Positions 9,495 through 18,792 of a stretch of DNA of 64,000 bases are shown piece after piece. The stretch comes from Verrucomicrobiota bacterium (GTDB taxonomy: Bacteria > Verrucomicrobiota > Verrucomicrobiia > Verrucomicrobiales > DEV007): positions 123,788-187,787 of the forward strand of contig DAOUQC010000001.1 of assembly GCA_030625775.1 (NCBI GenBank). Reading direction: 5' to 3'. The position numbers were made by a program, and so were the translations under genes. Below the pieces are notes generated by a model. It was not told where the DNA came from. It made no database searches and saw only the letters and a program-made list of their open reading frames with translations. Position 1 is the first letter of the stretch. Every line of letters starts with the position of its first letter.

Positions 9495-11159
9495 ATGAAA
9501 ATATCTATTCGCGCTCTGGCCATTGTCGTTTGTCTATTGATGATTTCAAAACTGACTTTCCTTGAAACACAAGGTGCTGAAGATGTTTTAAACCGTCCAA
9601 ACATTGTTTTTGCCTTTGCCGACGACTGGGGGCGCTATGCTAGCGCTTATGGGAAAGCCGAGGGTGGACGTGGGCCAAACGCCATCGTCAAAACACCGAA
9701 TTTTGACCGGGTGGCAAAAGCGGGGGTGTTATTCACCAATGCTTTTGTCACTTCGCCCTCCTGCACACCTTGTCGCAGCTCATTGTTGTCGGGGCAGTAT
9801 TTTTTCAGAACCGGACTGGGGGCGATTCTTTCAGGTGCCAAGTGGGATCCGACTATTCCATCCTTTCCGCTATTGCTGAAAGATTCAGGTTATCATATTG
9901 GGCAGACTTACAAGGTATGGAGTCCGGGCACGCCGAATGATGCTCCTTACGGTGAACGAAAATATGAATACGAATCAAAGGGGCGTAAGTTCAACCAGTT
10001 CTCGCAAAATGTGACGAAAATGATGGATGTAGGCGGTAAGTCGATGGCCGAAGCCAAACAAGTTCTCTACGATGAAGTGTCAGGGAATTTTGAGAGTTTT
10101 CTCAAAGCACGTGAAAAAAAGGACCAGCCTTTTTGTTATTGGTTCGGACCGACCAACGTCCACCGGAAGTGGACGAAGGGATCGGGCAAACGTTTGTGGG
10201 GACTGAACCCGGATGACTTGAAAGGAGCGATGCCCGAGTTTCTTCCCGACGTAGCCATCGTGCGGGAGGACTTTGCTGATTATCTCGGTGAGGCGATGGC
10301 CTTTGATACCGCTTTGGGATTATTGCTGGAAAAGTTGGAGGCCATCGGTGAATTGCACAATACCATCGTTGTGGTGAGCGGTGATCACGGTGTGCCGGGT
10401 TTCACTCACGCCAAGACCAATCTCTACGATTTTGGAACCCATGTGCCGCTTGCGATTTCCTGGCCGGCACGGGCACCGGGAAACCGGGTGGTGAATGATT
10501 TTGTCAACCTCATGGATTTGGCACCGACTTTCCTGGAGGCTGGTATCACAAAGATACCAGAGGTGATGACTGGGAAAAGCTTGGTGAACGTGCTCACTTC
10601 TCAGCTCGACGGCTGGGTGGATTCGAGTCGGGATTTTGTGGTGACGGGGCGGGAGCGTCATGTGGGCATAGCGCGGGTCGGTAACCTGCCTTATCCGCAG
10701 CGTGCCCTGCGGACGAAGAATTTCCTATATATCCGCAATTTCAAACCCGGTCGCTGGCCTGAGGGCAACCCCTATGGATTGAGCGAAGATAAGGAGATTT
10801 CCGAAGAAAATTTGACTGAAGATACTAGTGCTACTTTTCCCGATATGGATGCCAGCCCGACCAAGGCGTGGCTGGTTATGAATCGTAAGGATGCGGGCGT
10901 GAAGGGGCCAGAGTATTTTGACTGGGCATTTGGCAAGCGTCCAGGTGAAGAATTGTATGATTTGCGCGAGGATTCGGATCAGGTGAAAAATCTGGCGGGG
11001 GAGAAAGGTTATGCCGAAATCCAGAAGAGAATGTCGAAACGCTTGATGGGAATACTCAAGGACGCCAATGATCCACGGGTGATGGGAGACGGCAGCACTT
11101 TCGACAAGGCGCCTTATACCAATTTAGGCAAACCAAGGAAGAAGAAAGTGAAGAAATAA
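9495..11159 (+). CDS. Secreted sulfatase (arylsulfatase/alkaline phosphatase superfamily)
   Basis: Hydrolyses sulfate esters, most likely on polysaccharides, outside the cytoplasm. From ATG 9495 a signal peptide is visible ([20 protein letters not shown]). The N-terminal metal-site motif [13 protein letters not shown] follows. The formylglycine signature CTPCR (CxPxR) in [15 protein letters not shown] sits at about residue 88. Cys-type sulfatases need an anaerobic or FGE-type maturase, which is not in this window. The motif [12 protein letters not shown] supplies the second Asp/His metal ligands. The C-terminal [28 protein letters not shown] is the usual sulfatase C-subdomain. 554 residues. 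Divergent from hisF; no other sulfatase is adjacent. Confidence 0.95.
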   Translation: MKISIRALAIVVCLLMISKLTFLETQGAEDVLNRPNIVFAFADDWGRYASAYGKAEGGRGPNAIVKTPNFDRVAKAGVLFTNAFVTSPSCTPCRSSLLSGQYFFRTGLGAILSGAKWDPTIPSFPLLLKDSGYHIGQTYKVWSPGTPNDAPYGERKYEYESKGRKFNQFSQNVTKMMDVGGKSMAEAKQVLYDEVSGNFESFLKAREKKDQPFCYWFGPTNVHRKWTKGSGKRLWGLNPDDLKGAMPEFLPDVAIVREDFADYLGEAMAFDTALGLLLEKLEAIGELHNTIVVVSGDHGVPGFTHAKTNLYDFGTHVPLAISWPARAPGNRVVNDFVNLMDLAPTFLEAGITKIPEVMTGKSLVNVLTSQLDGWVDSSRDFVVTGRERHVGIARVGNLPYPQRALRTKNFLYIRNFKPGRWPEGNPYGLSEDKEISEENLTEDTSATFPDMDASPTKAWLVMNRKDAGVKGPEYFDWAFGKRPGEELYDLREDSDQVKNLAGEKGYAEIQKRMSKRLMGILKDANDPRVMGDGSTFDKAPYTNLGKPRKKKVKK

Positions 11160-11308
11160 AGCAAGAGGGAACCGCGAACCGCCGCCGTCACGTGCTTGCT
11201 CAGTCGTGTCAGGTTAATAGTCCTTTGTTTAGGGAGCTGTTTTTTGAGGAATTATATATATGGAAATGGAGCAGCCATTTTTTGCTTCCTAGTAGTAGGC
11301 TCGCTTGG

Positions 11309-12235
11309 TCAATAACCATGGCCAAACTGTATATCCAGACTTTGCACGTAGGTATGTAAGCCGGCGTCTTGCACCGGAAGCACCACGGCATCTTCATTGG
11401 ATTCATTGTGGTGTGAATGCCACCAACCAGGAGGAGTTACAAACATGGCGCCGGCTACCCAGTCTGCTCGGATGGGGTCTTTGATGTTGCCTTCGGCATC
11501 CAGTTTCTTTCCAATCATAGTGTAGGTGTTCTCACCTGCCCGCACACAATAATCGAGGGCAATAGAGTTATGTCGGTGAACTTTTTGATGATCCCCTGCA
11601 GGCAGAAGGTTATACAGGGACCACATGTCATGGGTGATCGTTTTGGATAAGGCGCAATCCGGATTGCCCAGTAAAATCCCGTTCCGGTTTTTGTCCTTGC
11701 CTTCGTTCTGGGCGCGGACTTTAGCCAGTTCATCTTCAAGCATTTCAAAAGAATAATAGACGGGTTGGCATCTTTTAGTCTGAGAACGCACACCCAGGAA
11801 ATCCAGCAGAGGCGCGTCATGCACCCAATAAAAAGCTGAATCCTCATCTGCCTGATGAATGATTTTTTCTGTAGCGGGAAGGGCGAATAAATCTCCAGTT
11901 TTCCATGCCAGATCGCCTTCTTCAAATTGGCTGTGCCCTTTTCCCCGGATAACAAAAAAGACCTGTGAAGAGGCATGGCTTTGGGTGCTGAGTTTTTCAC
12001 CCGCATTAATATGTACAAAATTGGCTAAAAGGTTAGGGCCCGTGCAGGGAAAGTCGGTTTTCATCGACTCTGATAAATCCAGTGGGATGGTTTTTGTTTC
12101 GCTGATTTGATGCAATTCGGACGTGAATGCTTTGACCTCGATCTTCGGCATCCGGGGATTAGCCGCAGAAGTGTATTCAAAAAATTGGCAGTTTTTAGCC
12201 CAGCTCTCATTCAAGCGTGTTTTCTCACTTTTCAT
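11309..12235 (-). CDS. Cupin-domain (bicupin) protein, gentisate-dioxygenase-like
   Basis: 308 residues with two beta-barrel cupin modules. The first contains NAGEKLSTQSHASSQVFFVIRGKGHSQFEEGDLAWKTGD, where His in SQSH-type positions and the RGKG turn match cupin motif 1. The second contains LPAGDHQKVHRHNSIALDYCVRAG and PPGWWHSHHNESNED. HRH and WHSHH are candidate metal ligands. The double-cupin layout resembles gentisate or 1-hydroxy-2-naphthoate dioxygenases and regulatory bicupins. No other aromatic-degradation gene is nearby, so the substrate is unknown. There is no signal peptide, and no clear Shine-Dalgarno before the ATG. Confidence 0.8.
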   Translation of the reverse strand: MKSEKTRLNESWAKNCQFFEYTSAANPRMPKIEVKAFTSELHQISETKTIPLDLSESMKTDFPCTGPNLLANFVHINAGEKLSTQSHASSQVFFVIRGKGHSQFEEGDLAWKTGDLFALPATEKIIHQADEDSAFYWVHDAPLLDFLGVRSQTKRCQPVYYSFEMLEDELAKVRAQNEGKDKNRNGILLGNPDCALSKTITHDMWSLYNLLPAGDHQKVHRHNSIALDYCVRAGENTYTMIGKKLDAEGNIKDPIRADWVAGAMFVTPPGWWHSHHNESNEDAVVLPVQDAGLHTYVQSLDIQFGHGY

Positions 12236-12375
12236 TTTATTATTCTAAGGAGGCGTTATGTCTTTCGGGTATATCCTGATGGTGTCTCACGGAGGCGCAA
12301 AGACAAGAAGATTGCTGTTTTCAATTCATTTGCCGCTGATCGATTTTTGGTAATTTATATTTAGATAGAATCGCC

Positions 12376-12513
12376 ATGGCTAAAGCTGCACCACCCTTCC
12401 ATTATAAAAAACCATTTCCGCTTGGAAAGGGCCAGTCTGAATACTCTCCTAGTTCATACCACTTTCCTCCTGTGGAACAGCGTTTAGCTCCGGTCAGTGG
12501 TTTTCTACTTTGA
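12376..12513 (+). pseudogene. Remnant of the 5' end of a second class I fumarase gene
   Basis: An ATG-started frame whose first 23 codons encode MAKAAPPFHYKKPFPLGK and a few more residues. 19 of 23 residues are identical to the start of the intact fumarase gene at 14663, and about 59 of 69 bases match. Four of the first six base differences are silent. After SEY the similarity stops and the frame runs on for about 20 unrelated codons, ending inside the 3' end of the opposite-strand DUF1080-like gene. The short similarity in the few bases before the ATG (AGATAGAATC against AGGTAATTATC) is weak. I read it as a gene fragment, not a working gene. Confidence 0.8.
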
Positions 12514-13198
12514 CGTTATCGATTCGAATATCTCCGGACTGTCCCACCAGAAAAACGATTCGGGATTTGGAAACATCAAGGACTGTCCCCTTTCCCTTGA
12601 TTTCGGGGTTCTTATCTACTTGGGCCGTAACCTGATTCCCTTTCAGTTCGATTCTTACATGATGCCACTCACCATCAGAAGTTGCAGCCTTCTGTGTTGC
12701 CAGGCGCTCAATCCGGTAGAAGCCCGGATCGGCAAGCTGCTCTTTTGTAGGAGGAATTCGTTTTCCGCCATTTTCATCTTTGGCAATTTTTTGAGCTTTC
12801 TTGGAAGCAGGGTCCCCTCTGTCTTGCATGAGACTGATTACATTTTGATGAGCTGAGAAACGCAATAAGTGTGCCTGCCCTTTGAATTGTGAATCTCCAT
12901 CAATGAGGAAAAGGAAATAGCCCTGGCCCTTCGTTGCATAGCGAAAATCGAATTCAACCACAAGGTTCTGTCCCTTGACAGGAACACCAATGGCAGGGCC
13001 ATGAGAATCATCCGGTTTAGCCACTCCCCGCAAAGTTCCATCAAAAATGGTCCATGACCCTTTTCTGCCGCCCGGTTCCCATAGCTCAGAAATCTTCTCC
13101 TCCAAAAAACCTTCATCTATCAAGATTACAGGATCCGCTGAATTCGATATTGCCGGAAAAGTGAATACTGTGAACAGAGAAAATAAAATGATTCGCAT
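12494..13198 (-). CDS. Secreted DUF1080/LamG-like protein
   Basis: 234 residues with a clear signal peptide (MRIILFSLFTVFTFPAISNSA). The body has the jelly-roll pattern of DUF1080 (3-keto-disaccharide hydrolase) and related concanavalin-like domains: GSWTIFDGTLRGV, LVVEFDFRYAT, SDGEWHHVRIELKGNQVTAQVD and IRIDNVKVE at the end. Such proteins are abundant in planctomycetes and verrucomicrobia and act on, or bind, carbohydrates outside the cell. The catalytic residues cannot be fixed by eye. The next gene upstream (deiodinase-like) is co-directional with a 64 bp gap. Its 3' end overlaps the non-homologous tail of the fumarase remnant on the other strand. Confidence 0.75.
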   Translation of the reverse strand: MRIILFSLFTVFTFPAISNSADPVILIDEGFLEEKISELWEPGGRKGSWTIFDGTLRGVAKPDDSHGPAIGVPVKGQNLVVEFDFRYATKGQGYFLFLIDGDSQFKGQAHLLRFSAHQNVISLMQDRGDPASKKAQKIAKDENGGKRIPPTKEQLADPGFYRIERLATQKAATSDGEWHHVRIELKGNQVTAQVDKNPEIKGKGTVLDVSKSRIVFLVGQSGDIRIDNVKVENH

Positions 13199-13262
13199 GG
13201 AGCCACTCTGACATTCATGAATGCGTTTCGCAACACAGGGTAAAAAAACTCGATTTTCTTTC

Positions 13263-14057
13263 TCACTTTTCGGGAAAGGAATTTTCCAGAAATTCTTCGA
13301 GGCTGCCCCTGCTATACCCTGGAAGGTTTTTCAGATACATCGGTATACCTTTGATATCCGGGTCATATATTTTTGTCGGTTTATGAAACCAGGGGCCTTG
13401 TTGACCGGCAAAGACCACTGTCCCTGATGTGTTGACTACGAACAACCGCACTGGCCAAGCCCCCCACCGCACCGTTGTTGCATCATCCATCCGGTCGATC
13501 AAAATGGGGAATTCAATGCCTTTGTCCCTGCCAAATGCCATCGCCGAGACTGCTCGTTGTGCTGCTGTTTCAGGGTCAACAGCGGTGAATTTTTTTGCTG
13601 CGGCCACCCCTCGCTCAGGACCGGACTCCTTTGATCCGAACCCACCCTCCGGATGCGCTTCCCGAATGTAAATCATATAAAAGTCCGCCACGTCACCAAA
13701 CCTCTTCCACAACTGCTTAACGGCTTTCGATGATCCTTGTGTAATGTTACAGGATCGGCTACCGAAAAACAATACTACCGGCTTTTTTGCACGAAGTTTA
13801 CTCAAGACGCGCGTCTCTCCCGATTTTGCATCACTAAGAACGAACTGAGGAGCCTGCACGCCCTCTTTCGGCGCATTATTTACCCGGGCGTTCACCATCG
13901 CAAAAACAAACGCCGAATCCTTTGCTGTCCGTCCAGACCAAAGATCAATGGCTGGAATCTGCGGAGGATACTTTTCCTGAGCGGTTGCTCCGGATGTGAT
14001 CTGAATCAACAACAACGCCAAAACGGTGTGATTAAAATTGCTTAGCAAGCTGCGCAT
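13263..14057 (-). CDS. Thioredoxin-fold protein of the deiodinase/redoxin type, exported
   Basis: 264 residues with a signal peptide (FNHTVLALLLIQITSGATAQ). A thioredoxin-like fold begins around residue 50. It contains KKPVVLFFGSRSCNIT, followed by ADFYMIYIREAHPEGGF and later WGAWPVRLFVVNTSGTVVFAGQQGPW. The YIREAHPEGG segment and the FGS-x-x-Cys loop closely recall iodothyronine-deiodinase-family proteins. There the reactive residue (Sec in animals) follows FGSxT. Here it would be a Cys, and the preceding family Cys is replaced by Arg. A good Shine-Dalgarno (AGGA, 7 bp before ATG) supports the start. Substrate unknown; a general peroxidase or reductase role is equally possible. Confidence 0.75.
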   Translation of the reverse strand: MRSLLSNFNHTVLALLLIQITSGATAQEKYPPQIPAIDLWSGRTAKDSAFVFAMVNARVNNAPKEGVQAPQFVLSDAKSGETRVLSKLRAKKPVVLFFGSRSCNITQGSSKAVKQLWKRFGDVADFYMIYIREAHPEGGFGSKESGPERGVAAAKKFTAVDPETAAQRAVSAMAFGRDKGIEFPILIDRMDDATTVRWGAWPVRLFVVNTSGTVVFAGQQGPWFHKPTKIYDPDIKGIPMYLKNLPGYSRGSLEEFLENSFPEK

Positions 14058-14073
14058 AAAACATTCCTAGCTG

Positions 14074-14268
14074 TTAGAGGGTTCTTTGGTGACTGAAGCC
14101 GACTCGATAGCCGGTTTTATAACGCTTGATTTCATCCAGCCCAATCTCCTCCTCGACACAATATTGCGTGATGAGCTCTTCAGCCCTGCGAAGGCAAGTG
14201 TTCGCATGCTTCATCCAGAAGCATAACGCGGGGATTATGGTAATAATTACAAAAAAAGACGTAGTCAT
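14074..14268 (-). CDS. Possible small single-span membrane protein
   Basis: From ATG 14268 the frame codes for 64 residues: a hydrophobic stretch (TSFFVIITIIPALCFW) followed by a charged soluble tail with CLRRAEELITQYC and KRYKTGYRVGF. The composition looks protein-like and it lies just upstream of, and co-directional with, the deiodinase-like gene. There is no good ribosome binding site and I recognise no family. The frame is open further upstream to 14328. Confidence 0.3.
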   Translation of the reverse strand: MTTSFFVIITIIPALCFWMKHANTCLRRAEELITQYCVEEEIGLDEIKRYKTGYRVGFSHQRTL

Positions 14269-14662
14269 ATTGACGGCCGCTTCCAACCCGGTCCACGGAA
14301 AGGATAGGGCTGAAGGGTAAAAACGCAAATGCCTGGCAGTTCAAATACTGAGAGGTAGCGTAGATGTTTGGTGCGAGTGTTTCACTTGGGATTCACGGGC
14401 TGGGAGCCCATGCTACTTTGCTTGATATCATTTCCAGCGCCATATCGGAGGAATAGCCAGTTTTAAACAAAGATAAAACGCTGTCGCATTCAAAAAGGGG
14501 GTATCGGGATCTCTCCAAATTTACGCCGAACTGTTGAAATGGTATTGTTTGGGGGAGGTGGTTTTTATAGTTCGGAAGCATGAAAATCAACCGCACCTGT
14601 TTTTACTCGTCAACTGCTATAAAGTGAGCTAAATCTGAACTGTCTTCATATAGGTAATTATC
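14269..14662. other. Intergenic region upstream of fumarase
   Basis: About 390 bp between the small possible membrane protein and fumarase. It holds the structured repeat at 14356-14416, described separately. The rest shows no gene-like frame supported by composition or ribosome binding site. AT-rich stretches near the fumarase start (TATAAA around 14620) could belong to its promoter, but no convincing -35/-10 pair was found. Confidence 0.45.
14356..14416. repeat. Palindromic intergenic element (GTAGC ... GCTAC ends)
   Basis: Short outer inverted repeat GTAGC (14356-14360) and GCTAC (14412-14416) enclose an inner palindrome GGGCT-GGG-AGCCC at 14397-14409, close to the right end. The element at 52335-52416 has the same plan: outer GTAG/CTAC ends and an inner palindrome centred on CTGG(A/G)AG next to the right end. 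I infer that both belong to one dispersed REP-like family. Confidence 0.5.
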
Positions 14663-16351
14663 ATGGCTAAAGCGGCACCATCCTTTCACTATCAAAAACC
14701 CTTTCCGCTTGGAAAGGATTTGTCTGAATACCGCCTGTTGACGGATGAATTTGTCGAGACGGCCGATTTTAATGGCGAATCGATGTTGAAAATCGATCCG
14801 CAGGCGCTCAGCTACCTTGCCGAGACGGCGATGAAGGAGATCGCTTTCAAGTTGCGCAGCGAGCATCTGGAAAAGGTCGCTGCGATCCTGGATGACTCGG
14901 AAGCCACCGAGAATGACCGCACGATTGCCTTGACCTTGTTGCGCAATGCCGAAGTGGCGGCGCACGGAGTGCTTCCCTTTTGTCAGGATACAGGCACTGC
15001 GATCATTCTGGGCAAAAAGGGCCAGCGTGTGTGGACGGGAGGGCGTGATGAAGAGGCTCTTTCCCAAGGGGTTTATAATGCTTACACCAAGGAGAACCTG
15101 CGCTACTCCCAAACGGCGCCGCTCTCCATGTATGAAGAAAAAAACACTGGTAGCAATTTGCCGGCGCAGATTGATTTGCTGGTCGCGGACGGGGATTCGT
15201 ATGACTTCCTCTTTGTTGCAAAGGGGGGAGGTTCGGCCAATAAAACTTTTCTTTTCCAAGAGACGAAGGCATTGCTCAATCCGGCCAGCCTCGAGAAATT
15301 TTGTATCGAAAAAATGGGCACTCTTGGTACTTCGGCTTGTCCACCCTACCATATCGCAATCGTGATCGGCGGCACTTCCGCCGAGACCACGATGAAAACC
15401 GTGAAGCTGGCTTCGACGAAGTATTACGATGAGTTGCCGAGCGAAGGCAATGAACATGGTCAGGCTTTTCGGGATAAAGTGCTGGAAGAAAAACTGCTCA
15501 ATTACACTCGTCAGATGGGTTACGGTGCGCAATTTGGTGGAAAATATTTTGCCCTCGATGTGCGGGTGGTTCGTCTACCGCGTCACGGGGCTTCCTGTCC
15601 GGTGGGGATTGGTGTTTCCTGTTCTGCTGACCGTAATGTCAAAGCACGCATTGATAAAGACGGTGTCTGGCTTGAAAAACTTGAGGATAATCCGGGGCGT
15701 TTTGTTCCCGCTGATTCCGAAATAGCGAAACCCAAGGAATCGGTCAATATCGATTTGAATCGTCCGATGGCCGAGATTCTTGCCGAGCTGAGTCAGTATC
15801 CTGTCACGACTCCGCTCGCTCTTTCCGGAACGATTGTCGTCGCTCGTGATATCGCCCACGCCAAGTTGCAGGAGCGTATTGATCGTGGTGAAGGCTTGCC
15901 GGATTATATCAAAAATCATCCGGTATATTATGCGGGACCAGCGAAGACTCCGGCAGGTAAACCTTCAGGCTCCTTCGGTCCGACGACGGCGGGGCGGATG
16001 GATTCTTATGTTGCGCCGTTTCAAGCCGAGGGCGGCTCCCTGATCATGCTGGCGAAGGGTAATCGCTCCCAGCAGGTTGCCGATGCTTGTAAGGAATTTG
16101 GTGGTTTTTACCTTGGTTCGATTGGCGGTCCGGCCGCTTTGCTCGCAGAGGAGAACATCAAAAAAGTTGAAGTGCTTGAGTATCCCGAGCTCGGAATGGA
16201 AGCCATCTGGAAAATCGAGGTAAAAAATTTCCCTGCTTACATTCTGATGGATGACAAGGGTAACGACTTTTTTGCCGGTATTCGTGAGACTTGTTCGAAG
16301 TGTGCGGTGCAAGCATTTGAGAATGCGAAGGCGGAGAGTGTGGAGGAATAA
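14663..16351 (+). CDS. fumA: Class I (iron-sulfur) fumarate hydratase
   Basis: Interconverts fumarate and L-malate in the TCA cycle, using a [4Fe-4S] cluster. At 562 residues it is the single-chain FumA/FumB type. The three cluster cysteines are visible: Cys107 in PFCQDTGTA, Cys226 in [10 protein letters not shown] and Cys320 in [18 protein letters not shown] and [12 protein letters not shown] (alpha- and beta-domain substrate motifs) are present. The start ATG is fixed by the conserved [18 protein letters not shown]. It stands alone on the plus strand. The 5' end of a diverged second copy lies 2.3 kb upstream at 12376. Confidence 0.97.
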   Translation: MAKAAPSFHYQKPFPLGKDLSEYRLLTDEFVETADFNGESMLKIDPQALSYLAETAMKEIAFKLRSEHLEKVAAILDDSEATENDRTIALTLLRNAEVAAHGVLPFCQDTGTAIILGKKGQRVWTGGRDEEALSQGVYNAYTKENLRYSQTAPLSMYEEKNTGSNLPAQIDLLVADGDSYDFLFVAKGGGSANKTFLFQETKALLNPASLEKFCIEKMGTLGTSACPPYHIAIVIGGTSAETTMKTVKLASTKYYDELPSEGNEHGQAFRDKVLEEKLLNYTRQMGYGAQFGGKYFALDVRVVRLPRHGASCPVGIGVSCSADRNVKARIDKDGVWLEKLEDNPGRFVPADSEIAKPKESVNIDLNRPMAEILAELSQYPVTTPLALSGTIVVARDIAHAKLQERIDRGEGLPDYIKNHPVYYAGPAKTPAGKPSGSFGPTTAGRMDSYVAPFQAEGGSLIMLAKGNRSQQVADACKEFGGFYLGSIGGPAALLAEENIKKVEVLEYPELGMEAIWKIEVKNFPAYILMDDKGNDFFAGIRETCSKCAVQAFENAKAESVEE

Positions 16352-16412
16352 GGCTGATAGTTTTGTGTGTAAACCGGTGTTTTACCCGGATCTCATTTTC
16401 TCTTCGTTGGGA

Positions 16413-16436
16413 GACATCAGTTTAGTGACTGATGTC
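16413..16436. terminator. Strong hairpin between convergent genes
   Basis: A perfect 9 bp inverted repeat, GACATCAGT / ACTGATGTC, with a 6-base loop. It lies 61 bp after the fumarase stop and overlaps the stop codon of the opposite-strand glycoside hydrolase gene. Its position suggests a bidirectional terminator. No T-tract follows on either strand, so it may instead be a transcript-end stabiliser. Confidence 0.4.
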
Positions 16437-18702
16437 ATTCCCCGGATTGCAGCACCGTGTAGATGGCTGAGGAAGGAAGCGTCACTACACCATTCTTGAT
16501 TGTCATCGTTTTGACAGGGTAGCCGTTGATATCCAGAACTGTTGCTTTCGTGAGTTTTGGATTTTTGATCTTAATACAAACTTCCGTATTAGCGATTCGA
16601 TAGGGAGGTTTGCCGATGCGGACGATTTGCTCGCCCTGAACGTTGTAGGCCTTGTCACCTTTGCCTATGGCGAAGGTGGCGTCTTTTGTTTTGTATCCAC
16701 TCAGGCGGTTGACGGTCACGACTTGAATCAGCACTTTTTCGCTGCTTCCCAAGGGGCGGTCGTCAAGGGAAACGACGTTGATGGTGGCGTAGCGGTTCTG
16801 GCTTTCAATCGTGAGGTCGGTGAATGTGAAAGTGCCACCGTTCTTCTTTAGGAATCCGGTAATGCCCTGGGCCTTCGGTGTGTTCATGGTGCAAATCTCA
16901 TCGCGGTAGTTCCACACCAATTCTTCGGTGCTGCTGTGTATTTCACCTTTTTCAGGATTGAACAGTCGGGAGAGGCTGTCAGTGTCTATCAAAGTTTGGT
17001 CTGAGTTGGCGCCGAGCTTTGAATGCACTGCTCCGATCTGGAAAGCGACCCGGTTGATCTCATCACCGACGGGTTTCCATCCTGGCTGGAGGTCAGGTGG
17101 ATTGCGTTGGTCGCCATAGGTTTCGTTGTCAGAAATGCGTGGAGCTTTGCGATTCCATAGGTCCTCCCACGGGCGTGCCTCGATGACCACGGGCTTGGCT
17201 TGCTTGAGGTAGCCTTTGCGAAATAGAAGTGCGTTGGCGGGAAATCCGGCCATCATGCCAGGGTAGCAGTGGTTCCACTTATGGGTCGCTAATTGATCAC
17301 CGATGCGCCAGAAGCTTTTGAGTGGATTTTCTTCGTAGCGAGGTGTTTGGCAACTGAACCAACAGACGGCATCAACACCGTTTAGGCTTTGATAGGCTGC
17401 AACGAGAAAGGGGCCCTCACTCTGATAGCGGTTTGGATTTTTCCACGCTGTTTCAGTCACGATGAATGGATGCCCTTCCTCTTGCGTCCAGTTGGTGCAC
17501 ATTTCGTAGGGCTTAGGCAGGACAGATTCGTTGACAAGAAAATCGCCGGGGTCGATTCGATAACCGTCGTTTCCCCCTTTGTGCTGAAAGTCGGAGCCAA
17601 CGTATTCATTTTCGGCATCAATATCAAGTGCGTGATAGCTGTGGCGCTCCAGAGCTTTTAGTTTGGGGTCGTCCGCGGTGCGCCAGTTGGTGGCATTGAG
17701 CAATTGGCGACAACCGAGATCGTCTCGCAGGTAGCTGCCCATGTCAGCGTAAAATTGATGCTGAAACTCCGCCAGAAACTGGGTTTGATCGCGAATTCGC
17801 CTGGCCATGTCACCTTTCCAATCCTGGGTGAGGAAATAGACGTCGAATACCCCGGCGACTCCGTTGGCCGGGTCATCATATTCATGTTCTCGAGCATCTC
17901 CCCAGCTTAAAAAAGCAGTTTCGAGTGATCCGTGTTTTTTCCCTAGCCAATCAGCAAAGTGTTTCCCCAGCTTTTTTTTCTGAGGATCGATGAGGGCGGC
18001 TGAAGTCCAGAAGAAGAGCGAATCTTCGTTGTGAATCTGAAGGATGGCGACTGTCGGGTCTTTCGCGATCGGGAGGCCGGTGTGGGGATTTACACTGGTG
18101 TAAAAGGTGCGTGTCCATTTTTTGTAGGCTTGCTGGACTTTCGAATTAAAGAAAATCAAACCCACCGCATGTTGTTTTCCTCCTTCGACTCCCCAACTTT
18201 CCGGGATGTCGAAGTGGGCGTAATACGGCGAAATGAGGACGTAGATCCCGTTATCCTTTGCGGCTTTGATGAAGCGGTGGCAGCCGTCAATGATCTCCTG
18301 GTTCACGTCGGAGATCTGCGCACCTTCTTTTTTGACGCAAACGGTGACGTGCAGCCGGGCAAGGTTGACGCCGATTTTCGCGAGCCAGCGGCAATGTTCG
18401 TTCATTTCTTTGTCAGTAAATTTATAGGCGTCCGTCCCGACGGCCCAAAAACGAATGGGTTCTCCGTCTCCGCGCACAAAATCGTTTTTATCCAGGCTTA
18501 GGCTGATGAAACCGCTCTGCCCCGATTGTTTCTCGTTTAGAGAACGGAGGTCGAGTAGTGCGTCATTGGTAAAGGTGTCGGCAGGCTGGGAAAAAGGCCA
18601 TGAGTTGGAATCGTCGAGTGGAACTTCGGCGGCGTGGAGGAATCCTCCGAAGATGGCGATGCATAGAATACCGAAGATTGGACGACTGATTTTTGTGATC
18701 AT
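16435..18702 (-). CDS. Secreted clan-A glycoside hydrolase (GH5-like)
   Basis: 755 residues. The signal peptide (ISRPIFGILCIAIFGGFLHA) is followed by a (beta/alpha)8 domain: IRFWAVGTDAYKF, WLAKIGVNLARLH, NGIYVLISPYY. The acid/base candidate is Glu in the NE pair of ILQIHNEDS (about residue 224). The nucleophile candidate is Glu in FIVTETAW (about 417). These are the strand-4 and strand-7 glutamates of clan GH-A. The C-terminal ~250 residues are beta-rich (FTFTDLTIESQNRYATINVV, KATVLDINGYPVK) and look like an accessory domain. GAGGTGA about 10 bp before the ATG is a likely ribosome binding site. The substrate is unknown; sulfated or algal polysaccharides are plausible only by context. Confidence 0.85.
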   Translation of the reverse strand: MITKISRPIFGILCIAIFGGFLHAAEVPLDDSNSWPFSQPADTFTNDALLDLRSLNEKQSGQSGFISLSLDKNDFVRGDGEPIRFWAVGTDAYKFTDKEMNEHCRWLAKIGVNLARLHVTVCVKKEGAQISDVNQEIIDGCHRFIKAAKDNGIYVLISPYYAHFDIPESWGVEGGKQHAVGLIFFNSKVQQAYKKWTRTFYTSVNPHTGLPIAKDPTVAILQIHNEDSLFFWTSAALIDPQKKKLGKHFADWLGKKHGSLETAFLSWGDAREHEYDDPANGVAGVFDVYFLTQDWKGDMARRIRDQTQFLAEFQHQFYADMGSYLRDDLGCRQLLNATNWRTADDPKLKALERHSYHALDIDAENEYVGSDFQHKGGNDGYRIDPGDFLVNESVLPKPYEMCTNWTQEEGHPFIVTETAWKNPNRYQSEGPFLVAAYQSLNGVDAVCWFSCQTPRYEENPLKSFWRIGDQLATHKWNHCYPGMMAGFPANALLFRKGYLKQAKPVVIEARPWEDLWNRKAPRISDNETYGDQRNPPDLQPGWKPVGDEINRVAFQIGAVHSKLGANSDQTLIDTDSLSRLFNPEKGEIHSSTEELVWNYRDEICTMNTPKAQGITGFLKKNGGTFTFTDLTIESQNRYATINVVSLDDRPLGSSEKVLIQVVTVNRLSGYKTKDATFAIGKGDKAYNVQGEQIVRIGKPPYRIANTEVCIKIKNPKLTKATVLDINGYPVKTMTIKNGVVTLPSSAIYTVLQSGE

Positions 18703-18792
18703 AACTTATATATCACCTCATTTGATATCAATACGACGACATATTTATATTTGTCATCGAAGGTCATCCCGGAGGTGAGAGGAGGGAACAAG

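Noticed and set aside
14603-15532. 309-codon open frame on the minus strand
   Set aside because: It lies entirely opposite the fumarase coding sequence, whose motifs are unambiguous, and its translation has no family features.
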